Below are positions 39,690-48,707 of a stretch of DNA of 64,000 nt, one piece after another. Each line of letters begins with the position of its first letter. Position 1 is the first letter of the stretch. A program made the position numbers and the translations under genes. The notes beneath the pieces are model-generated. The model worked only from the letters and a program-made list of their open reading frames with translations, made no database searches and had not been told where the DNA came from. Source of the stretch: Bartonella phoceensis (lineage in GTDB: Bacteria; Pseudomonadota; Alphaproteobacteria; Rhizobiales; Rhizobiaceae); contig NZ_CADEAD010000006.1 of the NCBI RefSeq assembly GCF_902825145.1, positions 1 to 64,000 on the forward strand, given 5' to 3'.

Positions 39690-40220
39690 AATTTATCATA
39701 AGTGATCCGATATACTAAAATGGCTCAAAAGTCTATGTACTAAGATCAATTCTTAAAATACGTTTCCACACATTACTATCAGCTTTAAAAGTAAGAAAAC
39801 CACTACTCACGCCCTATGTGAAAGATGAAAGCTAGATCGAATATTTGTCTCGTATAAAAGCATTCTTCCATCAAACTATCAGCCATTTGAAAACAAATTG
39901 CTTAAAACAACAATCGTTTGACCTATATCATCACGTCTCTTATAAGGGAGAGTAGCAGCAAGATTAAGGCATTGTCCTTTGCGCCACATTTTTCTCTAGC
40001 ATCTGTTATGTTATGAAATATTTGAGAATTTTCACTATGTAATTTAACGATAATTTTTCATTGTCTCATTAAATAAGCTGCTCTACTATAGAATCACATC
40101 TAATGCATAGATGAGGATCCAAAAAATATCCACCACTTTAAATAAATTTTGTTTTTACAGTGTAGAATTGCAACAAAATACAGCTACCACTTCCCCTGAC
40201 ATTTCTATCAACAGCCCCCC
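39690..40220 (-). pseudogene. uppS: degraded undecaprenyl-diphosphate synthase (uppS remnant)
   Basis: The gap between frr and cdsA is where uppS sits in alphaproteobacteria, and successive minus-strand segments in shifting frames can be aligned to that family. At 40036-39968 I read ...T-D-A-R-E-K-x-x-A-K-D-N-A, like the E-A-E-x-x-T-x-x-N-T helix. At 39968-39882, one base out of frame, L-N-L-A-A-T-L-P-Y-K-R-R-D-D-I matches L-N-x-A-x-N-Y-G-x-R-D-E-I. At 39880-39806, in a third frame, E-E-C-F...D-L-A-F-I-F-H-I-G-R-E matches E-E-x-F...D-L-x-I-R-T-G-G-E. Stops interrupt all frames and no intact M-D-G-N-G-R-W-A is present. UppS makes the lipid carrier for peptidoglycan, so an intact copy is expected elsewhere. 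Confidence 0.65.
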
Positions 40221-40289
40221 CATTTTCACCTACAAAAATATACTACACAACGTAAATAGAAATATTTTTCTTCTAGAAACAAAATCGTT

Positions 40290-40850
40290 TTAAACGTGCA
40301 TAATTTCAGATTCTTTCACAGCTAAAATTTTATCAATATCAGTAATCGTTTCATCCGTAAGTTTTTGAACTTTCTCAGATAAACCATGTGCTTCATCTTG
40401 ACCAATTTCACCTTCTTTTTCTAATTTTTTCAAATTATCCATACCATCCCGGCGAACATGGCGGGTAGCAATGCGCGCCTGCTCTGCATACTGATGCGCA
40501 ATCTTTACAAGTTCTTTACGGCGCTCTTCATTTAATTCAGGTAAAGGAATACGTAAATTCATACCATCGGTTATGGGATTTAGACCAAGACCAGAATCAC
40601 GAATTGCACGTTCTACAGCCCCTACCATCGTTTTATCCCATACAGTCACTGAAAGCATCCGCGGTTCTGGAACAGAAATATTCGCAACTTGGTTTATATG
40701 TACAACAGAACCGTAAGCTTCAACTGTCAACGGCTCTAATAAACTTGTAGAGGCTCGTCCAGTTCGTAAACCACCTAATTCATGCTTAAAAGCGGAAATA
40801 GCACCATCCATGCGGCGCTTCAGATCATCCATAATCGATGTAACACTCAT
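40290..40850 (-). CDS. frr: ribosome recycling factor
   Basis: Releases ribosomes from mRNA after termination, together with EF-G. The 186-residue length and the full-length fold (three-helix bundle plus small domain) are standard. Recognisable blocks are [11 protein letters not shown] near residue 30, the [14 protein letters not shown] segment near 107, and the C-terminal Lys-rich helix. It follows pyrH by about 40 bases in the conserved rpsB-tsf-pyrH-frr order. Confidence 0.96.
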   Translation of the reverse strand: MSVTSIMDDLKRRMDGAISAFKHELGGLRTGRASTSLLEPLTVEAYGSVVHINQVANISVPEPRMLSVTVWDKTMVGAVERAIRDSGLGLNPITDGMNLRIPLPELNEERRKELVKIAHQYAEQARIATRHVRRDGMDNLKKLEKEGEIGQDEAHGLSEKVQKLTDETITDIDKILAVKESEIMHV

Positions 40851-40888
40851 ATCTCTGTCTCCTTCAATTATACCTTGGAGCTTAGTCC

Positions 40889-41608
40889 TTATTCCGATAC
40901 TATTGTAAACCGTCCAGTCCCATTCAACACTTTAGCTAAACCACCTTTTTCATGAATAGAGTACACAATAATCGGTACGTTGTTCTCGCGTGCTAAAGTG
41001 ACAGCCGTTGTATCCATAACAGACAATCCCCATTGTAAAATCTCGACATGTGTCAATTGGTCAAAACGCTTAGCCGTAGGGTCTATCTTTGGATCTGCAG
41101 AATAAATACCATCCACTTGTGTCCCTTTTAAAAGAATATCTGCACCAATTTCTGCTGCACGTAAGGTAGCAGCAGAATCAGTGGTAAAAAATGGATTACC
41201 TGTACCGCCAGCAAAAATAACGACTTTTCCTTGATTCATATAACCTATTGCTTTACGCTGTGAAAAACTCTCACAAATCTGTGGCATAGCAATCGCAGAC
41301 AATACAACCGTTTCAATCCCTAATTTTGTCAATGATGTTCGCAACGCTAAAGAATTAATAGCAGTTGCAAGCATTCCCATATGATCACCTGTCACACGGT
41401 CTCCACCATGCGAAGCAACAGCAACTCCACGAAAAATATTCCCTCCACCTATAACAATAGCAACTTCTACCCCCATTGCCCGCACTTCAGCAATATCAGC
41501 AGCGATACGGTCTACAACAGAAACATCGATTCCAAAGCTCTGTCCTCCCATAAGGGCTTCACCAGAAACCTTTAAAAGAATACGTTTATACTGCAACGTT
41601 AATGTCAT
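40889..41608 (-). CDS. pyrH: uridylate kinase
   Basis: Phosphorylates UMP to UDP, with the bacterial amino-acid-kinase fold and not the eukaryotic one. It shows the N-terminal K-V-S-G-E-A-L-M-G phosphate-binding segment, I-G-G-G-N-I-F-R-G, and [14 protein letters not shown] chose ATG 41608 because GGGAGA lies 6 bases upstream; the frame is open 19 codons further but those are untypical. Length about 239 residues. Located between tsf and frr. Confidence 0.95.
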   Translation of the reverse strand: MTLTLQYKRILLKVSGEALMGGQSFGIDVSVVDRIAADIAEVRAMGVEVAIVIGGGNIFRGVAVASHGGDRVTGDHMGMLATAINSLALRTSLTKLGIETVVLSAIAMPQICESFSQRKAIGYMNQGKVVIFAGGTGNPFFTTDSAATLRAAEIGADILLKGTQVDGIYSADPKIDPTAKRFDQLTHVEILQWGLSVMDTTAVTLARENNVPIIVYSIHEKGGLAKVLNGTGRFTIVSE

Positions 41609-41765
41609 GGATAATCTCCCAAAAAGCACATTTACTTTTTGCTTTCGACATACTAAGGGCACCACTTTATCACGTGACGCCCTCTTATATAACTATACTT
41701 CATCATATCAGTGAGTTTATAATCAATGGTATAACTTTAAATCTCTGACAATAATCTACAAAGAA

Positions 41766-42689
41766 CTACCCTTTTGCAGCCGCTGCAACCTCCGCAGCAA
41801 AATCAGACTCTTCTTTTTTCACACCTTCTCCTAGTGCAAAACGAATAAAACCTGTGATTTTTGCTGAAGCACCAATAGATTTTTCAGCATCCTTTAAAGC
41901 TGCTTCAACAGTCATATCAGGGTTCATAACAAAAGCCTGAGACAGTAAAACAACCTCTTCAAAAAATTTACGCATACGCCCTTCCACCATTTTTTCAATG
42001 ATATTTTCAGGCTTTCCAGATTGACGTGCCTGATCTGAAAAAATCGCTTTTTCACGTTCAATAGCGCTCGTATCAACATCTTCTGCTGTTAAGGCTAATG
42101 GATTAGTTGCAGCAATATGCATCGCAACCTGCCGGCCAAAAGCAGCTGCTGCCTCTTTATTTCCTGCAGTTTCAATAGCAACCAGAACTCCAAGCTTGCC
42201 AAGACCATCAGCCACACTATTGTGTATATAAGTAGCAACGACACCACTCTCAACAGAGAGCTTAGCAGAACGCCGAAATGTCATATTCTCGCCAATGGTG
42301 CCAATCGCATCTTTAATTGTCGTCTCTACAGTCTTCTCAGAACCAGGGTAAAGAGACGTGGAAACAACTTCAACATCCCCCTGCGTATCCAAAGCAGCTG
42401 TCGCCACATTACGTACAATGTCTTGGAACGCTTCGTTGCGCGCTACAAAATCTGTTTCAGAATTAATCTCAACCAAAACTGCACTTGAATCTTTCGATAC
42501 AATTCCGATTAATCCCTCAGCTGCCGTACGACCAGCTTTTTTATCTGCCTTTGCTATTCCTTTTTTACGAAGCCAATCAACAGCAGCTTCCATGTCTCCA
42601 TCGGTCTCCGCCAGCGCCGCTTTACAGTCCATCATACCAGCGCCTGACAATTCCCGAAGTTCTTTTACTTGTGCAGCAGTAATATTCAT
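41766..42689 (-). CDS. tsf: elongation factor Ts
   Basis: Nucleotide exchange factor for EF-Tu. The 307-residue protein has the N-terminal UBA-like domain with [16 protein letters not shown], and the T-D-F-V-A-R-N (residues near 80) contact motif, both unmistakable. The two core subdomains follow. It is downstream of rpsB by about 110 bases. A hairpin in that gap may set the ratio between S2 and EF-Ts. Confidence 0.97.
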   Translation of the reverse strand: MNITAAQVKELRELSGAGMMDCKAALAETDGDMEAAVDWLRKKGIAKADKKAGRTAAEGLIGIVSKDSSAVLVEINSETDFVARNEAFQDIVRNVATAALDTQGDVEVVSTSLYPGSEKTVETTIKDAIGTIGENMTFRRSAKLSVESGVVATYIHNSVADGLGKLGVLVAIETAGNKEAAAAFGRQVAMHIAATNPLALTAEDVDTSAIEREKAIFSDQARQSGKPENIIEKMVEGRMRKFFEEVVLLSQAFVMNPDMTVEAALKDAEKSIGASAKITGFIRFALGEGVKKEESDFAAEVAAAAKG

Positions 42690-42717
42690 ATTTGCCTCTT
42701 TATTCCGTAATGATGAA

Positions 42718-42747
42718 AGCGTGCAAAAAGAAATCTCTGCGCACGCT
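42718..42747 (-). promoter_or_regulatory. hairpin between rpsB and tsf
   Basis: AGCGTGC (42718-42724) and GCACGCT (42741-42747) pair over 7 bp with a 16-base loop, in the 107-base gap between rpsB and tsf. It could be a partial terminator or processing site in the shared transcript. No U-run is seen. Confidence 0.35.
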
Positions 42748-42796
42748 CATAATCCTTTCTTTAGAAAATAAGTACCCTAACAAGTGTTCTTTAAGA

Positions 42797-43570
42797 CTAC
42801 TCAGAAACTGGAGCCACATCTTCCAAAACGGGTTCCAAAGGCGCATCAGCTTGACCTCCTAAATCGATACCCATTGCACCTTGTTGACGAGCAATACCAT
42901 CAAGAGCTGCACGAGCAAAAAGATCACAATAAAGAGAAATTGCACGTGATGCATCATCATTACCTGGAATTGGGTGCGTAACATTATCAGGATCGCAGTT
43001 GGTATCAATAATAGCAATAACTGGAATACCTAAACGCTTTGCCTCTTGAATGGCAATATTCTCTTTATTGGTATCGATAACAAATATAAGATCTGGAATA
43101 GATCCCATGTCCTTAATACCACCAAGGGCGCGATTAAGCTTTTCACGATCACGTTCAAGATTTAGACGTTCTTTTTTGGTAAAACCTTGTGCTTCAGCAG
43201 CAAGAATTTTGTCCAGCTTACGCAAACGATGTATCGAATTGGAAATTGTTTTCCAGTTTGTGAGCATGCCACCAAGCCAACGTGCATTAACATAATATTG
43301 TGCCGAGCGATTCGCTGCATCAGCAATAATTTCAGATGCCTGCCGCTTCGTACCAACAAAGAGAATGCGGCCACCACGTGCAACCGTATCTGAAACAAGC
43401 TTAAGCGCTTGGTGTAAAAGAGGAACAGTCTGAGCAAGATCAATAATATGGATATTATTACGTTGACCATAAATATAGGGGGTCATTTTGGGATTCCAGC
43501 GATGAGTCTGGTGACCAAAGTGGACACCTGCTTCTAAAAGCTGGTGCATAGTAAAATCTGGTAGTGCCAT
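42797..43570 (-). CDS. rpsB: 30S ribosomal protein S2
   Basis: Structural component of the small ribosomal subunit. The 257-residue protein starts [20 protein letters not shown], the classical S2 opening, and shows [11 protein letters not shown] and the F-V-I-D-T-N-K-E block. The acidic C-terminal extension is common in alphaproteobacteria. It leads the minus-strand translation/envelope cluster and has its own promoter and a structured leader. Confidence 0.97.
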   Translation of the reverse strand: MALPDFTMHQLLEAGVHFGHQTHRWNPKMTPYIYGQRNNIHIIDLAQTVPLLHQALKLVSDTVARGGRILFVGTKRQASEIIADAANRSAQYYVNARWLGGMLTNWKTISNSIHRLRKLDKILAAEAQGFTKKERLNLERDREKLNRALGGIKDMGSIPDLIFVIDTNKENIAIQEAKRLGIPVIAIIDTNCDPDNVTHPIPGNDDASRAISLYCDLFARAALDGIARQQGAMGIDLGGQADAPLEPVLEDVAPVSE

Positions 43571-43608
43571 AGTTTATCCTTTCCGGTTTAACCTCCGCGG
43601 AAAAAGTA

Positions 43609-43637
43609 AGCAAGCCTACTACCGGCGGACGCTTGCT
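43609..43637 (-). promoter_or_regulatory. rpsB leader hairpin, possible S2 autoregulatory site
   Basis: AGCAAGC (43609-43615) and GCTTGCT (43631-43637) form a perfect 7-bp stem with a 15-base GC-rich loop, about 40 bases upstream of the rpsB start, in a leader unusually GC-rich for this genome. In other bacteria the rpsB leader binds S2 and represses the operon. That role here is inference. Confidence 0.4.
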
Positions 43638-43682
43638 AGACTTTCCTTGCAAACACCCAAACTCCGCGTGTGGAATAGCGTC

Positions 43683-43710
43683 AACATACTAATATTTGAT
43701 TCTTTTTCAA
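43683..43710 (-). promoter_or_regulatory. rpsB: candidate rpsB promoter
   Basis: On the minus strand TTGAAA (43710-43705) and TATGTT (43688-43683) are 16 bases apart, a plausible vegetative promoter about 110 bases upstream of rpsB. It would place transcription start just before the leader hairpin. Confidence 0.4.
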
Positions 43711-43728
43711 GTTATTTTCTGCGATCAT

Positions 43729-44553
43729 TTAATGTTTACATTGATTAAGATTCTTCCCATCCTCGAGAAATTCAAGACTGTTCAATTTTGCACGTATGGC
43801 AAAAGTTCCATAATCTATATGAAGATCCCGCATAATACCATTCTCATACAAAAGAAAACTGGTATGATAGATTGGCAAACCATCTTTTTTTTCACTATCA
43901 TCAAAATAAGAAATTGTAACAGGCCAATATGCTTCCTCATCCAATTCTCCTATTTTTTTCGTTTCAAAATCAGAGAGCTGCACCTTCTTTTCTCCAATGA
44001 CGATACTTTCTTTTATTACTTTATCTGCTTTATCTGTCCCATCAAACACATTAACATTATAAAAATGGTTACCTGCCTTTGCATGGCGGATAATATTCTT
44101 TAGCTGCATAATTGGAAACTCCGCGAGTGCAAGTTTGTACTCTTTTTCCTTTGGCTTTTTTAATTTAACGATAATCCCATCTTGAACACGTTCAGCTATC
44201 CCTTCGGCACGATGTGTAACTTCTTGTCCATCTTGATCTATGACACTAAAATGAAATGTATGACCATCATCCGTTTCATAGCTCGTCGTCTGTTGATCAG
44301 CTAAACGCACCGGCATATCTTCAATATGAATGCGACTTATAAAACGAAAACGCGTCGTATAGCCCTGACATGCTGAACCCGTCAACTCGTAAACCATTCG
44401 TCCTGACATCTCCGAAATCGTCATTTTATGAGAAACTCTGCCGAGTTGAAAATCATAAATCGCTCGATGCGGTATAATAAAAATAGGTTCTTCAGCTTTC
44501 ACTGTACCTAAAAAAACAGCATATAAAATTATTAAAAATAACGACCTAATCAT
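43729..44553 (-). CDS. eipB: EipB-like periplasmic envelope-integrity protein (DUF1849)
   Basis: A 274-residue exported protein, with the ATG at 44553 opening a typical signal peptide (core L-F-L-I-I-L-Y-A-V-F-L, cleavage near V-K-A-E). The body fits the DUF1849 family, whose member EipB in Brucella is a periplasmic beta-spiral protein needed for envelope integrity. Brucella EipB carries one conserved disulfide. Here only two cysteines remain after cleavage, Cys62 and Cys272, spaced as expected for that bond. A longer frame to 44631 exists but would bury the signal peptide. It lies between the rpsB promoter and the divergent RidA gene. Confidence 0.75.
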   Translation of the reverse strand: MIRSLFLIILYAVFLGTVKAEEPIFIIPHRAIYDFQLGRVSHKMTISEMSGRMVYELTGSACQGYTTRFRFISRIHIEDMPVRLADQQTTSYETDDGHTFHFSVIDQDGQEVTHRAEGIAERVQDGIIVKLKKPKEKEYKLALAEFPIMQLKNIIRHAKAGNHFYNVNVFDGTDKADKVIKESIVIGEKKVQLSDFETKKIGELDEEAYWPVTISYFDDSEKKDGLPIYHTSFLLYENGIMRDLHIDYGTFAIRAKLNSLEFLEDGKNLNQCKH

Positions 44554-44698
44554 TCCCAACTTCCCATTCTCTCCCCGTCGCATAACATCACACAATAAAG
44601 CAAAAAAGGCCATTTTCTCAATTAACCACACATTTCCTTAAATCGAAAAATAGTTTATGCAATGTACATATTTATAAAATAGTTATGGAGTTTAAATT

Positions 44699-45160
44699 AT
44701 GACCAACGCGATTGAAATCCACTTAAAAAAATTGGGAATCGCTCTTCCTGAAGCAATGCAACCGCTTGCTAATTATGTAACAGCCTTACAAAGTGGCAAC
44801 CAGCTTTTTATTTCCGGACAACTCCCTTTTTTCGATGGAAAACCTGTAGCAACTGGTAAGGTTGGTACAACTGTTAATATAGAGCAAGCAAAAAAAGCAG
44901 CTGAAACCTGTGCACTCAATATTCTCGCACAAATTAAGGCAGCTCTTGGTGATTTAAATAGAATGAAACGCGTAGTAAAAATCACCGTTTTTGTCGCTGT
45001 AGATCCTCACTTTACCGATATTCCTCTTATCGCTAATGGTGCTTCTGATATATTCGTCAATATTCTTGGTGAAGTTGGAAAACATGCCCGTTCTGCTATT
45101 GGTGTTGCCTCTCTTCCTATGGACGTCCCAGTAGAAGTCGAAGCTATCATAGAAGTCTAA
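44699..45160 (+). CDS. RidA family protein
   Basis: A 153-residue member of the YjgF/YER057c/UK114 family, RidA_2-like subgroup. Better known RidA enzymes hydrolyse reactive enamine/imine intermediates made by pyridoxal-phosphate enzymes. Visible are F-I-S-G-Q-L-P-F near residue 38, the A-L-N-I-L-A-Q-I-K-A-A-L-G-D-L helix, and the C-terminal R-S-A-I-G-V-A-S-L-P-M-D-V-P-V-E-V-E segment with the conserved Arg that binds the carboxylate. The exact substrate is not clear for this subgroup. It is followed by a HIT gene on the same strand. Confidence 0.85.
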   Translation: MTNAIEIHLKKLGIALPEAMQPLANYVTALQSGNQLFISGQLPFFDGKPVATGKVGTTVNIEQAKKAAETCALNILAQIKAALGDLNRMKRVVKITVFVAVDPHFTDIPLIANGASDIFVNILGEVGKHARSAIGVASLPMDVPVEVEAIIEV

Positions 45161-45303
45161 ACCTTCATCAATGGTCGCACATCAACATAAAGTGGCCACT
45201 GAATGGTGAGGTTTGCCTTTTTCTAATCCCCTATCTTGTTCTTCACATTCTTCAATTTTGAAATTAAAGTTCTGAACAACAATGCATAAAAGGAAATATT
45301 TAT

Positions 45304-45726
45304 ATGAAACAAGCTTATGATAACAATAATGTTTTTGCTAAATTGATTCGCAATGAAATTCCTTCCGTTCGTGTTTATGAAGATGATGAGGTCATTGCAT
45401 TCATGGATATCATGCCACAAGCACCGGGCCATACGTTAGTTATTCCTCGCAAAGGCTCTAGAAACCTATTGGATGCAGATACTGAAACATTGTTTCCAGT
45501 TATTAAGGTTGTTCAAAAAATTGCTAAAGCTGTCAAAAAAGCTTTTCAAGCAGATGGTGTAACAATCATGCAATTGAATGAAGCAGCTAGTCAACAAACT
45601 GTTTATCATCTCCATTTCCACATTATACCACGTATGGAAGGAATAGAGCTTTCCTCCCATAATGATGTTATAACACCTACAGAAATCCTTGAAGAAAACG
45701 CGAAAAAAATCCGTGCGGCTCTTTAA
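45304..45726 (+). CDS. HIT-family nucleotide-binding protein
   Basis: A 140-residue protein of the histidine-triad superfamily (Hint branch), which hydrolyses purine phosphoramidates or acyl-adenylates. The triad is seen as H-L-H-F-H-I-I-P-R near residue 103. The N-terminal part has I-P-S-V-R-V-Y-E-D-D and P-Q-A-P-G-H-T-L-V-I-P, as in typical HIT proteins. It faces the ClpA gene tail-to-tail, only 7 bases from its end. Confidence 0.9.
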   Translation: MKQAYDNNNVFAKLIRNEIPSVRVYEDDEVIAFMDIMPQAPGHTLVIPRKGSRNLLDADTETLFPVIKVVQKIAKAVKKAFQADGVTIMQLNEAASQQTVYHLHFHIIPRMEGIELSSHNDVITPTEILEENAKKIRAAL

Positions 45727-45733
45727 AACCCTC

Positions 45734-48085
45734 TTAAGTTATTGAGCTTTTTTTCTTCATGCGTTTTTTTGTAAAATGTGTTATTTTGTTACTCTTTGAA
45801 TCAACAGACATATCAGAAGGTGAAATTTTTAATTGCAACTTCTCTTTTTCCCCGTTTAATTTTTGTGTCAACACGCGAACCATGCCACCATTGCGCAATT
45901 TTCCAAATAAAATTTCGTCGGCTAATGGTTTCTTAATATGTTCTTGTATAACACGACTCAGTGGACGTGCCCCCATGTGAAAATCGTATCCTTTATTGGC
46001 GAGCCAAATCATTGCAGGAGGAGTTAATTCAAAACAAACTCCTCTATCAGCTAATTGCGCTTCAAGCTGAAAAATAAATTTTTGCACAATCTGATTGATA
46101 ATTATCTGAGATAAAGGTGAAAATGGAATGATCGCATCTAACCGATTACGAAATTCCGGTGTAAAGAGTCGATTAATTGCTTCAATATCATCACCATCGC
46201 GATGCACTTTTCCAAATCCGATAGCTGATTTTGCCATATCTGAAGCACCAGCGTTTGTTGTCATAATTAAAATAATATTGCGGAAATCAATTTTTTTACC
46301 GTTATGATCTGTTAATTTACCATAATCCATAACCTGCAACAAAATATTAAACAACTCTGGATGCGCCTTCTCAATCTCGTCCAGCAGAAGAACAGCGTGA
46401 GGCTTCTGGTCAACTGCATCAGTCAGAAGGCCTCCTTGATCAAATCCTATATAACCTGGAGGAGCTCCAATTAAACGCGCCACCGTATGCCGCTCCATAT
46501 ATTCTGACATATCAAAACGTAATAATTCAATGCCTAAAGAAGATGCAAGTTGTTTTGCAACTTCAGTTTTTCCTACACCTGTTGGTCCTGAAAATAAATA
46601 ACTTCCTATTGGTTTATCTGATTCGCGCAATCCTGCTCGTGCTAATTTAATTGATGAAACTAAAGTAGAAATTGCCTGATCTTGTCCATAAACAACATGT
46701 TTAAGCTCTCTTTCAAGCTTACCAAGCATTTTCTGATCATCGCCAGAAACTGCTTTTGGTGGAATCCTTGCCATGGCAGCAATTGTTGCTTCAATTTCTT
46801 TAATGCCTATACTCTTTTTCCGTTGTTTTTTCGGCAAAAGCTTTTGCGCTGCACCACTCTCATCAACAACATCAATTGCTTTATCAGGTAGTCTGCGATC
46901 AATCATATAACGTGAAGATAATACTACAGATGCCTTCATTGCCTGATCAGTATATTTGATCTGATGAAAATTCTCAAAATAAGGTTTCAAGCCTTGTAAA
47001 ATTTTAATTGCATCGGCAACAGAAGGCTCATTAACGTCAATCTTCTGAAAACGGCGCTCTAAAGCACGATCTTGTTCAAAAATTTTGCGATATTCTTTAT
47101 AAGTCGTTGAACCAATACACCGAATAACTCCAGAAGATAATGCAGGTTTTAAAAGGTTTGCTGCATCCATATTTCCTCCCAATGTAGCACCTGCTCCAAT
47201 TAAGGTATGAATTTCATCAATAAATAAAATAGCATCTGGATATTGCTCAAATTCTTTAATAACTTGCTTTAACCGTTCTTCAAAATCACCACGATAGCGT
47301 GTCCCAGCAACAAGTCCTCCCATATCAAGAGAAAATATCATTGCATTTGATAAAACTTCAGGAACTTGCCCATCAACAATGCGTTTTGCCAACCCCTCAA
47401 TTATAGCAGTTTTTCCAACTCCAGGATCCCCAACCAAAAGCGGATTATTTTTTGATCTTCGACATAAAACCTGAATCATGCGTGAAATTTCTACTTCACG
47501 ACCAATTAATAAATCAATCTTTCCATTGCGTGCTTTACAATTGAGATCAACACAATAGCTCGTCAGTGCACTCGTTACCTTTTCATCATTGTCTGAAATC
47601 TGCTGATCTAATTGCTCTTCAAGCCCCTCAAGTAACATGGATAATCCCTCATCACGTGTGATCCCATGTGAAATGAAACGCACGGCATCATAGCGTGTCA
47701 TTCCCATCTCTTGTAGGAAATATGCCGCATGACTTTCACGTTCAGAAAAAATTGCAACCAGAACGTTTGCTCCCGATACTTCGTCTTTGCCAGCTGATTG
47801 TGCATGAATCACTGCACGTTGGACGACACGCTGGAAAAATGTTGTTGGTTTTGTATCTTTATCAGCTCTAATCTGTATATCCAATTCTGACTGGATATAG
47901 TTAGTTAAGCGCTCTCGTAATTCTTCCACGTTTACCTGGCAAGCCTGAATAACTGAATTTGCATCGGCGTCATCAAGCAGAGCAAGTAAAAGATGCTCTA
48001 ATGTCGCATATTCATGCTGCGCTTGTGTAGCAATTGTTAATGCGCGATGCAAAACCTCCTCAAGACTGGGTGTAAAAGATGGCAT
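45734..48085 (-). CDS. clpA: ClpA, ATPase subunit of the ClpAP protease
   Basis: AAA+ unfoldase that feeds proteins to the ClpP peptidase. The 783-residue protein has an N-terminal Clp-N repeat domain (1-150), a first AAA domain with Walker A G-D-P-G-V-G-K-T near residue 217, and a second with G-P-T-G-V-G-K-T near 495. Walker B in the second reads L-L-D-E-I-E-K-A-H. No ClpB-type middle coiled coil is present, so it is ClpA. A Lys/Ser-rich tail follows the second AAA domain. It lies 6 bases after clpS, its adaptor, in one operon. Confidence 0.95.
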   Translation of the reverse strand: MPSFTPSLEEVLHRALTIATQAQHEYATLEHLLLALLDDADANSVIQACQVNVEELRERLTNYIQSELDIQIRADKDTKPTTFFQRVVQRAVIHAQSAGKDEVSGANVLVAIFSERESHAAYFLQEMGMTRYDAVRFISHGITRDEGLSMLLEGLEEQLDQQISDNDEKVTSALTSYCVDLNCKARNGKIDLLIGREVEISRMIQVLCRRSKNNPLLVGDPGVGKTAIIEGLAKRIVDGQVPEVLSNAMIFSLDMGGLVAGTRYRGDFEERLKQVIKEFEQYPDAILFIDEIHTLIGAGATLGGNMDAANLLKPALSSGVIRCIGSTTYKEYRKIFEQDRALERRFQKIDVNEPSVADAIKILQGLKPYFENFHQIKYTDQAMKASVVLSSRYMIDRRLPDKAIDVVDESGAAQKLLPKKQRKKSIGIKEIEATIAAMARIPPKAVSGDDQKMLGKLERELKHVVYGQDQAISTLVSSIKLARAGLRESDKPIGSYLFSGPTGVGKTEVAKQLASSLGIELLRFDMSEYMERHTVARLIGAPPGYIGFDQGGLLTDAVDQKPHAVLLLDEIEKAHPELFNILLQVMDYGKLTDHNGKKIDFRNIILIMTTNAGASDMAKSAIGFGKVHRDGDDIEAINRLFTPEFRNRLDAIIPFSPLSQIIINQIVQKFIFQLEAQLADRGVCFELTPPAMIWLANKGYDFHMGARPLSRVIQEHIKKPLADEILFGKLRNGGMVRVLTQKLNGEKEKLQLKISPSDMSVDSKSNKITHFTKKRMKKKSSIT

Positions 48086-48091
48086 AATCCC

Positions 48092-48469
48092 TCACTTCGA
48101 TTCCATTATACATTGTAATGGATGTTCATTTTGACGTGCACACTCTCTAACTTGTAGGATTTTCATTTCAGCGATTTCATAACTATAAGTTCCGCATTCA
48201 CCTACCCCATTCTCATGAACATTTAACATAATACGGGTTGCTTCTTCAAAATTTTTTTTAAAAAAGTTTTTCAAAATAAAAACAACGAAATCCATAGGAG
48301 TATAATCATCGTTAAGTAAAAATACACGATATAACTTAGGATTTTGAAGTTTTGGTCTAATCTTCGGCATTATAATAGCACCCTGCCTGCTTTCATCCAA
48401 ATTATCCCCCTTTTCATCGTACACAATACGCGCTATAGAGTTTACCATTAGCTTCTGTACCATTATCAT
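48092..48469 (-). CDS. clpS: ClpS, adaptor for ClpA
   Basis: Binds the ClpA N-domain and delivers N-degron substrates. The 125-residue protein has the core L-Y-R-V-F-L-L-N-D-D-Y-T-P-M-D-F-V, which includes the Asp-Asp of the N-degron pocket. The V-H-E-N-G-V-G-E-C-G helix follows. The tail is short. The first 30-odd residues before this core are variable and the exact start is unsure; ATG 48469 is used because it is the first in-frame ATG. An internal ATG at about 48370 is the alternative. It is the first gene of the clpS-clpA pair. Confidence 0.92.
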   Translation of the reverse strand: MIMVQKLMVNSIARIVYDEKGDNLDESRQGAIIMPKIRPKLQNPKLYRVFLLNDDYTPMDFVVFILKNFFKKNFEEATRIMLNVHENGVGECGTYSYEIAEMKILQVRECARQNEHPLQCIMESK

Positions 48470-48707
48470 TTCCTATGGAGTATATTTTTTGTTAATTTTA
48501 AATTCTTTCATAACTATTGCAATACTTGTTTGTGCAAAGAAGGAACTTTCTTTTACAGTTATGAGATTTAGGTCAAATATTGGAAACTCACAAAATAATT
48601 TCTGTAAATAAATTAGTAATACCATTCGTTTAAGCTGCATCAGAAATCTGCAGAAAAGGGGGGCTTTACAGAATTTTTAGAGTAAATGGAGAAATAGGAT
48701 ATCGCAA

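Noticed and set aside
40111..40293. 60-codon plus-strand frame in the frr-cdsA gap
   Set aside because: It lies on the strand opposite the uppS remnant and overlaps the frr stop; there is no ribosome binding site.
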